From Spirometra erinaceieuropaei (Eukaryota > Platyhelminthes > Cestoda > Diphyllobothriidea > Diphyllobothriidae), in the NCBI GenBank assembly GCA_902702965.1, contig CACRXP010000014.1, positions 953,086 through 1,017,085 on the forward strand: DNA of 64,000 bases, written 5' to 3'. Both the position numbers and the translations under genes were made by a program. Shown in pieces: positions 12,846 to 22,529 of this stretch. Positions within the stretch are counted from its first letter, which is position 1, and the number at the start of each line of letters is the position of its first letter. The notes below the pieces were generated by a model. It was given only the letters and a program-made list of their open reading frames with translations, ran no database searches and had not been told where the DNA came from.

Positions 12846-13039
12846 CCTCACAGGAAGGATATTTCGACCAGGGATTTCGAGATATCGTAATTGGAGTATA
12901 AGATGACCGACATTGTTTACTGGCTGTTGACTGTTACTAGAAGATACGAAGTGTTTTACATCGAAATTTTAGAAGGTAAATATTCCTGAATCAAAACCAT
13001 GCCGCATAATCCTACTAGATGATACATAACATCAACGTA

Positions 13040-13210
13040 TTTTCCTGTAACCCAGTGGAGGTCTAAGTGGCAATAAATAAATGCTAAAGCCAGTGGCGTT
13101 GGTTGTTAGCTGACGGTCGTAAAATCGTTTGCAGAACCATTCTGGCTCAACATGTGTACGCAGAGCGATTTGGCCTTTCTGCTTGAGGTAAACATATCAT
13201 TTACAAACAG
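13040..13210 (+). repeat. Repeat B, 3' portion
   Basis: This segment matches 60,431-60,600 in the same orientation, for example 'ggtggcaataa.taa'-like sequence, 'gctcaacatgtgta.gca' and 'gtgatttg'-like sequence. It is a fragment of the unclassified repeat B. Confidence 0.6.
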
Positions 13211-14640
13211 AAATCCCCCACTAAACTTTTCATAATAATGAACATCATGAAAATGCGCGAATCGATAAAGCAGAAATGAGATGTGTTCGTAAGCGCAAAT
13301 GCCAAAGGGCTGTTAAATTGACAATATGATTGACGCTCGATATAAAGCTCCTGATGCAATTGATCTTTGTTTAGGGCTAGGTGATACTTTTACGACACCC
13401 AAGCATAAATACGATATCCGGAACGGCAGTGCCGTTATGTCCTCCAGATGCCATACAAAAACCGCAAGATGGTGGGTCACGGCTAAACATCAGTTTTAGC
13501 ATATCGATGAGCATACGATTTGAAAAAAACAAACAAACGTATGATTTGCAATTGTTTTTCATTTTTTTTCTCCAAGATGGGAAGGTTAGGGAAAATGCCT
13601 TTTGCTTGAGGTAATCTCTAACAGACCGCACATTCTTTGGGCCATTGAAGAAATAAGGTTTATAGTTTAAAAACAATCAACGGGTTGTTCAATGTCAGAT
13701 GTCTGCTTCGATCACCAAAAATCTGACATGAGTTCCTCGGGCATGGATATCGGTATGAAATGCACGACCTACAATACATTTATTACTGAAAAGAATATGT
13801 TACAGGCCGTTTTACTAAACAGCAAACGATAACGATATCATAAAATAATTTTTTTGACCGTAAAACATGCTTTAGGGGTGCAGATCCCATTTGAATTCAC
13901 TAGAGAATTTTGGGCATATGATGATTATCAGAGCGAAGGAAACAATGCGTATATTTAAAACTACATTTTTCTCCAATCACAGTAAGAGATATCCACACCG
14001 GGGGACAAATAGTAAATGTCTGCAACACCTCAACCTTGTCAGACGCTCTAGAGTCTTATCACCGCGACCTGGAAATGGACAAACGGATGATCATCATCCT
14101 TAGTATATACGTGGGGAGATTATTTAAGCAAATTAACGAGATGGATATTACCTATGTTGCGATCAAACAAATCAAAATTTTCGAATATGTAACAAGTGCA
14201 ATCTACAATGTATGTCGATCGTAACAAAAGTCACGTAGCATATATTAAAAGAAGCTAAACGTTTTCTTGGTGGACTAAATTTGATTTACCATCCAGTCAT
14301 TGTATTTAACGTCAAGATCTACAAACCAGTCGAGGGCTTTGACCTATCATTTACGTTGAAAAAAATTGGACTAGTGAGTTTTTATCGCTGCAGTATTTCC
14401 TTTCTTCAACCACAATTTCTAAAATCGCGATGTCACTGTCCCACTGTTTTGTGTTCGAAAATTATTATGTCAGTGTTTTCTACTGTGCACCTTTTGTTAT
14501 AATAGGTTTCCTTAATTTCATATAATGTTTGAAGTCAAGGTAGGCAAGGTCTGCTGACTATAACATGCATGTCATTATCATTCATGCAATATGGAATACA
14601 GAGCCCGATGTGTGGTTACTCGTGGGCACAATTGTCTCAG
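13211..14640. other. Non-coding interval, nothing recognised
   Basis: ORFs of 62-99 codons lie on both strands around 13,377-14,502 with no motif or paralogue. Exon 1 of gene copy a begins shortly after this interval. Confidence 0.4.
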
Positions 14641-14686
14641 CAACAAGTCACTCTGTCGAACGACTAGAAAATTTATATCTGTAAGC

Positions 14687-14710
14687 CTACTGGCTGACTC
14701 AATCGATAAA
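14687..14710 (+). promoter_or_regulatory. Conserved upstream block of the secreted-protein family (copy a)
   Basis: The block reads 'CTACTGGCTGACTCAATCGAT' and lies 58-81 bp before the exon-1 ATG. The same block precedes the ATG of copies b, c and d, with 'CTRYTGG' (an inverted CCAAT-like element in b and c) and a core close to 'TTAATCRATTA'. Conservation in sequence and position across four copies suggests promoter function, but a shared duplication history could also explain it. Confidence 0.5.
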
Positions 14711-14767
14711 AAGCTGCTCTGAGACTACGAGGTCACACATGCGCAAGCAGGACAAACAAACTACAGA

Positions 14768-15406
14768 ATGCCACAGTTTACTATGCTGGCATTATTTATC
14801 ACAAGTGCACTTGCTTGCAGATGTGAGAATCTAGCATTGCATGCTATAGGCATTTATTGCACAAACAGCTGATCAAATAAATGATGCTTCGCATAGGATA
14901 GGAGACGACAAACTAAATTAATTTCGCACTGATGTCTTCACCAGAAACAGGCAACAAGTTCGTTTGACTTACGTCTCAGTAAACGCGCACACTAAGGAGA
15001 AAGATACCTTGGTAGAGAATCGGTTTGAGGTTCCAGAAGGATTTAGATAATTGCGTAATGTTTTAATTTGCCTTCAAATGCTGTAAGTTCTGTTGTAAGA
15101 TGTTTAGAATTTTCTAACCGAGTTGTTCTCCTCCAGTGCGTTCTCGTATGCTATTTGCAGCTTTCCATGGAGAACCAACATGTCCCTATTTGAAAAACAA
15201 TGGAGGACAACGTCAAAGGGTTTTTGACTTGGAAATCAAGATTTCTCTACCATATCACGGTTGGCAAAACAACATATGAAGTTCGACTGAAAAAAATCGA
15301 AACTGACTTAGGTACAAATTGTATTTGGATAAAGGCGTTGGAAGATGACCAACGTTTCCAATGTAAGGTTCGATTTTCCGTTCTACAATTTAATCTCATA
15401 TGTTCA
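14768..15406 (+). pseudogene. Secreted-protein family copy a, exons 1 and 2 (broken)
   Basis: Exon 1 (ATG 14,768 to about 14,979) starts with a signal peptide close to that of copy c ('MPQFTMLALFITSALAC'), then hits a one-base shift and TGA near residue 34. Exon 2 (15,161-15,406) follows a good acceptor, 'ctatttgcag', and ends at a donor-like 'GTGTAT'. It is 246 nt instead of the family's 254. The missing 8 nt near its start shift the frame, so the conserved part ('VKGFLTW', 'EVRLKKIETD', 'NCIWI', 'FQCKVRFSVLQ') is read in a different phase from the acceptor. No exon 3 is visible downstream, where the hammerhead repeat dimer is inserted. It is most likely a pseudogene truncated by repeat insertion. 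Confidence 0.7.
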
Positions 15407-15744
15407 GTGTATTTTGTTGTTTGTACTTATGATAATGCAATATTTAAGAGTGAAAATAAATCAGCCTTTTCGAAATAAAACTCTTATCAACTATTGTTAG
15501 GAAAGAGATTTTTCCGATATTTTATTATATAAACCATAATATCCTTTAGGTGCCAAGCTAAACTAGTGGTGTCATTATGAGCACATATTTACTTTACGCC
15601 GGCTGTAATAAGCTCAACAAATTCAACTTAAACAAAAGTCCGACAGGACAACGGGCTCGTGGCCCAGTGGGTAGATGCGTTGGACCTCTAGCCAACAGGT
15701 CGGGAGTTCGAGTCTCAGGTGTTCCACACTCCGGGGTTAGACAT

Positions 15745-15789
15745 GACTGGCTGACGACGGTTAATAAGCCAGAAATGGCCATTCCAGTC
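15745..15789 (+). ncRNA. Hammerhead ribozyme-like fold, unit 1
   Basis: Stem I is GACTGG (15,745-15,750) paired with CCAGTC (15,784-15,789), a perfect 6 bp. The core CTGACGA (15,751-15,757) fits CUGANGA. Stem II is GGTT/AGCC with an AATA loop and one G-U wobble. The second core strand GAAA is at 15,772-15,775. Stem III is the short self-complementary ATGGCCAT, and the predicted cleavage triplet is AUU just before CCAGTC. The pair next to the core in stem II is C.A rather than the usual G-C, which may lower activity. Tiny stem III is typical of hammerheads that act as dimers. Confidence 0.65.
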
Positions 15790-16056
15790 TGCCTTGTCTT
15801 TGTCAGCAATACCATTTTGCCTATATATCATGCACCGCTGTGCAGCTGCTGGTTGGGCTCGAGAGAGAGTCCATAAGGCACAACGGAACGAGTGACTTCC
15901 ATATGAACGATCGGTGAGCAACCCCTGCCATTGCATATTCCCTATCGAAAACTGACAGGACAACGGGCTCGTGACCCAGTGGTTAGAGGCGTTGGACCTC
16001 TAGCCAACAGGTCGGGAGTTCGAGTCTCGGGTGTTCCACACTCCAGGGTTGGGCAT

Positions 16057-16101
16057 GACTGGCTGACGACGGCTAATAAGCCAGAAATAGCCATTCCAGT
16101 C
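16057..16101 (+). ncRNA. Hammerhead ribozyme-like fold, unit 2
   Basis: Stem I GACTGG (16,057-16,062)/CCAGTC (16,096-16,101), core CTGACGA (16,063-16,069), stem II GGCT/AGCC with AATA loop and GAAA are all present. Compared with unit 1, stem II differs only by a wobble-to-Watson-Crick change, so pairing is kept. Stem III has one mismatch (TAGCC for TGGCC). Confidence 0.65.
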
Positions 16102-16261
16102 TGTCTTGTCTTTGTCGGTAATGCCATTCGGCCTATATATCATGTGCCACTGTGAGGCTGCTGGTTGGGCTCGAGAGCGAGAGACCGTAAGGCACAACGG
16201 AAGGAGTGAGTTCTGTAAGAACGATTGGTGAGCGCCCCTTACCACTTGAGAAATAAGTAAA

Positions 16262-16520
16262 CATCTAATTAAAACGCACGGTGAATTATGGTTCTGCAAA
16301 ATGTACCTCTTGATACGCATAATATTGGCTATATTCAGCCAGGAGTTGCAGCCAGCGATTTTTGCCTATAGCCGACTATGCGATTAGGCATCAAAGTATC
16401 GAATCAATGCTAATGCATGTTCTGCGTACAGATTTTTATTTATGATGATGGCGTGGTGCGCACCGATCAGGTTCTCGAACACCCACCTTCCCTTTAACCC
16501 TAGAGCTTACTGCGGAGCTC
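16262..16520 (+). repeat. Repeat R1, copy 1
   Basis: It matches 39,870-40,220 in the same orientation ('aattaaaacgcac', 'attggctatatt', 'gatcaggtt'). Its reverse complement matches 26,390-26,720 and 32,880-33,170. No protein is supported in any copy, although an 81-codon ORF overlaps here. Confidence 0.55.
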
Positions 16521-17000
16521 TCGCAGACATTAACCTAATCTCATTAGTTTTTGATTCATTTAGACTTAGAACTGGTCTTCAATCTATGTTTAATGCGATA
16601 ACCGGACTGAAGCCCTTTAGCGCATTTGCATTAGAACGAACAAGTCTGTTCAGTTATGTAAAATATGTGCGTCCATTGCTACAGTAAATCACTTCGGCAC
16701 GGTTATGAACAGCTAACCATGCCTTGTGAAATTTAATCTACATCTTCAAGCGCTTAGTTGCTTGTGTGCAGTCAATTGTATGTTGACTATTAAACCTGCT
16801 CAAATGATGTTTTGCATATTCGAATGTGTCTATATTTGGGGACGCAAATTGACCTTTTGAAGGTACTGTTTAAATGGTTTGGAGTGTTTTGCATCATCTG
16901 TCTTCGTAAGAATATAAATCCTGAAACAATTTATTATGTAGGGCATTTCATCAAGAGTTTGTTAATCTCATCAGTTTCTAGTCCCTACTGTCTTTGCTGA
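16521..17000. other. Non-coding interval, nothing recognised
   Basis: The only ORFs (16,442-16,687 and 16,812-17,000) are AT-rich with no motif. The Penelope-like element starts just downstream. Confidence 0.4.
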
Positions 17001-17031
17001 TTTAAACTGCGTCTGATCCCCAATAAGACAC

Positions 17032-19178
17032 ATGATTGCATCAGTGGAATCAATCCTTAGTCATACGGAGACAACGGAGGAGACTAAGAGCCTTATCCGA
17101 CACGAAGTGCCGTCTCTAGTGATAACCCACAGGAAGTGCTTTTCAAGGTCGAACGTGATGCGCCTAGAGAATTCAAGGTCGACAGAGACCTGGCCATCGT
17201 CTGAGCGGTCAAAGAGCGCGCCACGATTGTACTGGACAGAACAGACTACCTTCAAAAAGCCAAAGGTTTACTGAAGGACCGACAGTTATATGTTCTATGT
17301 ACAACGAAGCCTGTAAAGGCGCTGACACGCGAAATTGATTCTACGTTGTGGGCCTTGGAGTACTCAGGTGCAATAACGCCGGCTGATAGACACATGACGA
17401 GACCCCAAGTTACGGCTTTGGCCCGATTCTATAGCCACCGTAAAGTGCACAAAGAAAGCGCTCCTCTACAACCCATCGTGCCGCTCAAAGGTCCCCTAAA
17501 GTATGGACTGGCTAAGTGGCAGTTCCAGCGTCTCCAGTTCCCGACTACTGAGTCCGACACCACAGTCTCTTCGTCAGCACGATTCCTGGAGAAACTCGAA
17601 GGGGTAAGCCTCCATCCAAATGGGGTCATGGTATCTTTTGATGTTACATCCCTTTTTACTTCTATTCCCCAGGACCTAGCAATCGAGACAATAGAGCTGC
17701 TTTAACAAAGCAAATACGATGACACGGAGAATCGTCTTGGACACGCCCAAGTTCTTTAGCTCCCGAGGCTTTGTCTCGTTCTACAGGACAATTTACAAGC
17801 AGGTGAAGGGAATAACAATGCGTACGCCCTATTTAAGAATTAATAGCAGAGGTAGTCCTGCAACGGTTAGAGTCATTGGTCTTCGAGCACCACGGGCCGA
17901 CGTTCTGGGCCCGGTAGGTGGATGACATCTTCGTCGTTATCGAATGAGATTAGGTGTTGACAATCAAAGAATACCTCAACGCCGTCTTCCCGGACATTCA
18001 ATTTACGATGAAAAACGAAGAGAACAACCAGCTGGCCTTCCTCGATGTGGTCGTATGCCGCAAAGATTGTGGTTGACTAAAGACCAAAGTGTTCAGGAAA
18101 GCGACAAAAACGATGCAAGTACTGAACTTCATCAGCAACCACCCAATCAGCCACGAACGCACATGTGTAGGGACGATCTATCAACGTGTCGAAACGTACT
18201 GCAGTGAGCTGAAATTTCAGATTGCCGAATTACAATACCTCCTACGGGACTTCAAAGCCAATATATACTCGCGCAACTTCCTCAACCAGTGCATACGCAA
18301 ATGGGCCGAAAGTCCTAACCGCACAGACACCAAATCTTGGCGGGCGCTTCCGTATCTCAAGAACGTTTCGGAAGCTGTCGGCCGCCTTCTGGCACCACCT
18401 GGGGTTTGAGTTACACACAGGCAGAAGGCAACCATCTGGCGCCAGGTAATGAAACCGAAAGACCCACTGCCACGGCTAAAAACGTCTGGAGTCGTTTTTC
18501 GGATCTGGTTCAGATGCGGACAAAACAACTACGTCGCAGAAACCGGAAGACAGCTCCGAACGAAAATGGCCGAACACGCTGCAGCGGTGCGGAGAAATGA
18601 CGTCATCTCTCAAGTTGCGGCTCATTCGACGAGATCCGGCCACACATTCACATTCGACGAGGCCGAAATTCTCGCAAGAGGTGACAACCGCGTGAGCCGG
18701 TAGCTGCTTGAATCATGGTTTACTGCCATCCCCCCAATCCATTAACAACTGCAATGGACTTCCTCTTCCATGCTCGGTGCTGAGACTTCGCCTACGTGGA
18801 GTAATTGGCCACGCGGGGAGCGCACAGTTGAATACTCATTCCAACAACCGGGTCATCGCGTCAGATGGTCGAACAATCATCACACCAACACCCAACGCAC
18901 ATGATAAAATTGCAGCAATTGACGACGCGAATATCGGTCATCAAACAATTAGCACACCAAGTGCGACGATCCCGGATGAAGGAGGGATCCGTTAATGTTC
19001 TTAGGTATGCGGCAGACTGACGACTGTATCCTATAAATACTGTAGCCCCTTGTGCATGAACCAACCGTACCTGATGTTGTCTCTGATGGTGGGTTCGAGC
19101 AGGAATCCAAAACGTTGGGCTAATAAAGCTCTTGCCTCAGCGATCCTGTCTACATCTTCAAGACTACTTGGATCTATA
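17032..19178 (+). pseudogene. Penelope-like retroelement P1, nearly full-length but broken
   Basis: Pieces of one PLE open reading frame lie in order on the plus strand. N-terminal helical region: 'VESILSHTETTEETKSLIRHE' from 17,038. RT fingers: 'RKVHKESAPLQPIVPLKG' near 17,430-17,490. RT motif A: 'VMVSFDVTSLFTSIP' near 17,625-17,670. RT motif C near 17,900: 'FWAR*VDDIF', where TAG replaces the Tyr of YVDD. Thumb: 'VFRKATKTMQVLNFISNHP' from about 18,090. The linker has 'LPYLKNVSEA'. The GIY-YIG domain is at 18,449-18,703 ('SGVVFRIWFRCGQNNYV', 'LRTKMAEH', 'FDEAEIL'). The C-terminal tail runs to about 18,995. At least three frameshifts and several stops, including one at the active site, make it inactive. 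Its 3' end lies about 55 bp before the conserved upstream block of gene copy b. Confidence 0.9.
19083..19116 (+). ncRNA. Degenerate hammerhead ribozyme relic in the PLE terminal region
   Basis: CTGATGG (19,083-19,089) is followed by a hairpin GGGTTC (19,091-19,096)/GAATCC (19,103-19,108) and AAAACGTT (19,109-19,116). This is close to the CUGAUGA...stem II...GAAAC-GUC arrangement known from Penelope-like elements. The homologous place in the minus-strand PLE near 46,520-46,560 keeps GAAACGTC but has lost CUGANGA. Core substitutions here mean it should not self-cleave. Confidence 0.4.
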
Positions 19179-19232
19179 GGCAGCGCAACAACCAATCCCG
19201 ATGTCGAATGCATGTCGAGTTAAAATTTGTTA

Positions 19233-19260
19233 GGCTATTGGCTGGCTTAATCAATTAGGC
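19233..19260 (+). promoter_or_regulatory. Conserved upstream block of the secreted-protein family (copy b)
   Basis: 'CTATTGGCTGGCTTAATCAATTA' ends about 65 bp before the exon-1 ATG. It aligns with the blocks before copies a, c and d. Sequence similarity with copies a and d continues upstream only to about 19,180, where the PLE begins. Confidence 0.55.
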
Positions 19261-20639
19261 AGGATTTTGCGATTATGATTTCACATAAAGTTGCAAGCAT
19301 GACAATCAAAATACAAAATGACACACTTTTTTGTGTTGGCACTATTTATTTCAAGCGCCCTTGCTTGTATATGTGAGAATTTTGCGTTGCATTCTAACCA
19401 CACTTACTACATAATCAGCTGATCAAACGGGAGATTGTAACCATATAATAGTGGACAGGAAGCTTAATTTCATTCGCATTGATTGCTCCATCAGAAACAA
19501 AGAACAAGATAGTTTAACTTGCAGTTCGCATAGGCATTATATATTGGTGTAAAATAAACCTGATTGACGGAAAAGCGTTCAGGTTCCAGGATGCATTATA
19601 AACTTGCTTAGTGCTTTCTCTGTGTTTTTATATTATGAGTCCTAATTAAAGTGCTCTAATAATTATTTATGGCCTAAGACACCCCAAGATTCTGGTAATA
19701 TATTTTTTTTAGTTTTGTATGGAGAACGCACATGTCCCTTCTTTGACAGTCGGACAAAAATGGAGAAGAGGGTCAAAGGTCTTTTGACTTGGGAGGCAAC
19801 AACCCTTCATCATCTTACGAATGGTAGAAAAAGATGTGAATTTCGACTGAAAAGTATCAAAATCGACTCAGTGACAAACTGCGTTTCTATAACGAAGTTG
19901 AAAAACGGTCAAAGTTTACGATGTAAGGCTCGATTTTCAGTACTCAACATTATCGTCTTACGGGCGGTGAGTTTGCCTTTTCGCCACCATATATGAACAA
20001 CGCTTTGCAGTGCAAATAGTTTGGCGTTTTTGAAATTTAAATCTTTGCCGATATTGATTAACCAGGTTGTTGACTCCGTTGAGTTTTGTTTCAAATATTT
20101 ATTCCTGATATAATTTTACAGGTTCAAGTCAAACTTATGACGTTGCAGTAAGAATGCCTTCATTGAACACCGGTAATGACAAACTCAGTAAGATCGACTC
20201 AATTATAAATTGCATTACACATGATCAGTATTTTCTACTGGAGAGCGATGTGATGAAGTCCTACGGTTGTTACCTGTGATACCTTGAGGAGATCTGCGGA
20301 AATTGAAATAGAGTGCACCAGTACAAGGGTGGATGAACTAGGTTATCACGCGTGTCCTCTAACAGCCACATGCGACCGCGTGTCGTGGACGTACAAGTGG
20401 GTTCAGAGAATTATGTGCACTCCATTTAAGATAAACGTGGAGAAGTCGATGTAGCTTCCCTCCTAAGGGGTATCTCCTAATGTAGGCCACAATGAAAGTT
20501 TCCTGAAGATCAAAATCGGTACGTTAGCAATTTTTCGTCAAGCACACGACCTTCGACCAATGTCGACAAAGAATGTTCAACGCTCTAGGTCCACGTTAAT
20601 CACATGCTCTTAACATTACCTGATCAGTATTCCCAAACA

Positions 20640-21060
20640 TCGGGAAATTCCAACGACGTCATACGGCAACTTAACGCAACACCGTCAAAACAAAGACAAT
20701 TTTTAAGTTAGGCCAGTTAAGGGAACATGACAGCCTGCATTACATACATGTCGTCAACTCCGTCGGATCAGGCAAAGTTCCGAAAGCCAACAGAGGAGAA
20801 TAATTGTACAGATCACATTAAAGCACAGCTGACTGACTGCTTAAAATACTTTAAGCGGATGGTTCCAAAAGCGAAGAGGACAATGAATGTCCGCGACCCT
20901 TCGGCACGCCTATACCTCGATCATAAGACTCATCGAAAATTAAGAAAGATGGTACACCGGCGCACACAAACCTCGAGAAGGGGAACCTGTCATACCACAC
21001 GAGAGCAAAATGCCTGGCGGAGAAACGGAAGCCTCTGTATGATCAGATAACGCCACATAG
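20640..21060 (+). other. Unassigned 107-codon ORF region inside intron 2 of copy b
   Basis: A plus-strand ORF at 20,727-21,050 is Lys/Arg/Thr-rich ('KAKRTMNVRD', 'HRKLRKMVHRR'). It has no counterpart in intron 2 of copies c or d, and no recognisable domain. It may be a retroelement N-terminal fragment, but I cannot support that. Confidence 0.25.
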
Positions 21061-21599
21061 CAGTCAGGATAACTTGGTATTTATTAACGGCGTACAAAAC
21101 CTCGATCTAAACAGGACGGGTATGTCTACGTTAGGCGTCTCATATGTTTTCGCGAACGTACCAGTCGCGGAAATGATAAAACGTCTCTGTGATTTAGTTG
21201 CCGCCATTGAGCAGGCATAGTATTGGCGGCGAATGCTTCTAATAAATTATCATCGAGGTTTACCTTGAGCATACAGTACCTATGTAACAACGATTTGCAT
21301 AGAAAGATTGATAGGATAGTCATGGGCTCACCACATGACCCGTTTTAGACGAATATATTAGTTGGAAAGTTGGAAGCAGCGCTTCGGACCTTTCAAGCAG
21401 CCGACAATTTTGTACACGTCTCTATTTGTTCCATCCCATTTGCAGAGGGCAAGAACAAACTATCAGCGCAGACCACCTATATGGGTATTAAATCCGTTAC
21501 ACGTTCCTTTGAGGTAGAATATATTGGCGACAAGAGTCTGCGGTGATTTAGAAGAATAAGAGAACATATTAAAGGGTCAAATTAAGAACTTTAACAACT

Positions 21600-21800
21600 T
21601 TGTCCGCACGCACAAGGCAGACACCGCACAACCGTGTAGATGTTAGTGAGGCCTTTCGACTGACTAAGATAGTTTCTCCAAACAATCAAAAACTGCTTGG
21701 GCTGCGCATGTTGGCTACGGCGGAGACAGTTGCATTCAAGATACGGAAACCGGTCCTATGTTCACAGGAGATCTGCAAACGGCTCCCACATTCTCCAAGC
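21600..21800 (-). repeat. Repeat B fragment inside intron 2 of copy b
   Basis: It matches the reverse complement of about 60,051-60,220 ('ctgcttgggctgcgcatgttggc', 'cggtcctatgttcacag'). Repeat B also occurs at 43,640-43,860 inside intron 2 of copy c, at a different place, so these are independent insertions. Confidence 0.6.
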
Positions 21801-22529
21801 CACCTGTATATAATTATCTTTTCCGGTGCCCACTTTTCCCCTGAACTCGAACCACAGCATGATCATCTACCTTCCTATTTATTTAGACTCACTATTTCAA
21901 TATCTATACAAATGCCCAGATCTAAAAATAATTTACTGAAAGCAAACGAACGTTCGCCCAATCGTAATTTTTCATTAGTACATCCGCTTTGTTGAATACG
22001 ATAATTGGAAACATTAGCTCACTTACCTTAAATGATGGCTTTACACCAGCCTTGGCATTTCTGTCCTGGCCTACTAAGTGTTTTGCAGGTTGATTACCAG
22101 AAATTTTTCCCTCGTCATTCACCAATTTCGGACAGTTTGATATGATATTTATCTTGGGATTGACAGCGTATACATCTATGCTATTTTAAGAAAGTATTCA
22201 CTAAACTACTGTTCATTTACTTGCAGCTACGCTTACCGTCCCTTGACGTAGTTAAACGTTTTGGATTTATTAAATTGCAAGATCTCGACGCTTATATTTA
22301 CGTAAAAGCGAATGATCAGCGGATGCAGGCAACGCACATATATTTTCAAGCTGAGACAAACGTCAGCATGCTTCTTGACATAGTCAAAGCGACAAAAGAC
22401 TGTTTTGGCGGCGTGCTAATGTTGAATGAAGAGCAACAAAAGATTGCTGCGGATTATTTTATAAATACGTTTGTATTGCCATCTTGTGAAGCGCAAAGAT
22501 ATAATCCAGCATACACACGACTTAGATAA

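Larger units (their letters stand above)
15642..16245 (+). mobile_element. tRNA-like/hammerhead SINE, tandem dimer (312-bp unit)
   Basis: Two head-to-tail units start with 'gacaggacaacgggctcg' at 15,642 and 15,954, a spacing of exactly 312 bp. Each begins with a tRNA-like head. In unit 1 a perfect A box (TGGCCCAGTGG, 15,660-15,670) and B box (GTTCGAGTC, 15,706-15,714) are both present. In unit 2 the A box has one mismatch and the B box is perfect (16,018-16,026). Downstream of each head lies a hammerhead fold, then 'gctgctggttgggctcgag', 'ggcacaacgga' and 'ggtgagc'. There is no poly-A tail or protein. RNA polymerase III transcription is the expected mode. The second unit ends near 'accacttgag'. 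This structure parallels the schistosome Sm-alpha repeats, known pol III/hammerhead elements, but I cannot test homology. Confidence 0.85.
19318..22529 (+). pseudogene. Secreted-protein family copy b, three exons, exon 1 damaged
   Basis: Exon 1 (19,318-19,529) encodes a signal peptide ('MTHFFVLALFISSALAC') but carries a one-base shift leading to TGA near residue 35. Its expected donor reads ATAGGC instead of GTAGGC. Exon 2 (19,713-19,966; 254 nt) is open between a T-rich acceptor and donor GTGAGT, with four conserved Cys ('TCPFF', 'RCEFRLK', 'TNCVSI', 'LRCKARFSVL'). Exon 3 (22,227-22,529; 303 nt including TAA) is open after acceptor 'ttacttgcag' and contains 'MQATHIYFQAE' and 'VLPSCEAQRYNP'. 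Lengths and phases match copies c and e exactly. Intron 2 (2.26 kb) resembles intron 2 of copies c and d. Intact exons 2 and 3 but broken exon 1 suggest a recent pseudogene, or use of another first exon that I did not find. Confidence 0.75.

Noticed and set aside
15660..15735. A tRNA gene
   Set aside because: A and B boxes are present and a tRNA-like head is clear, but the sequence recurs as a dispersed 312-bp unit, and I could not draw a full cloverleaf with paired acceptor stem. It is a tRNA-derived SINE head.
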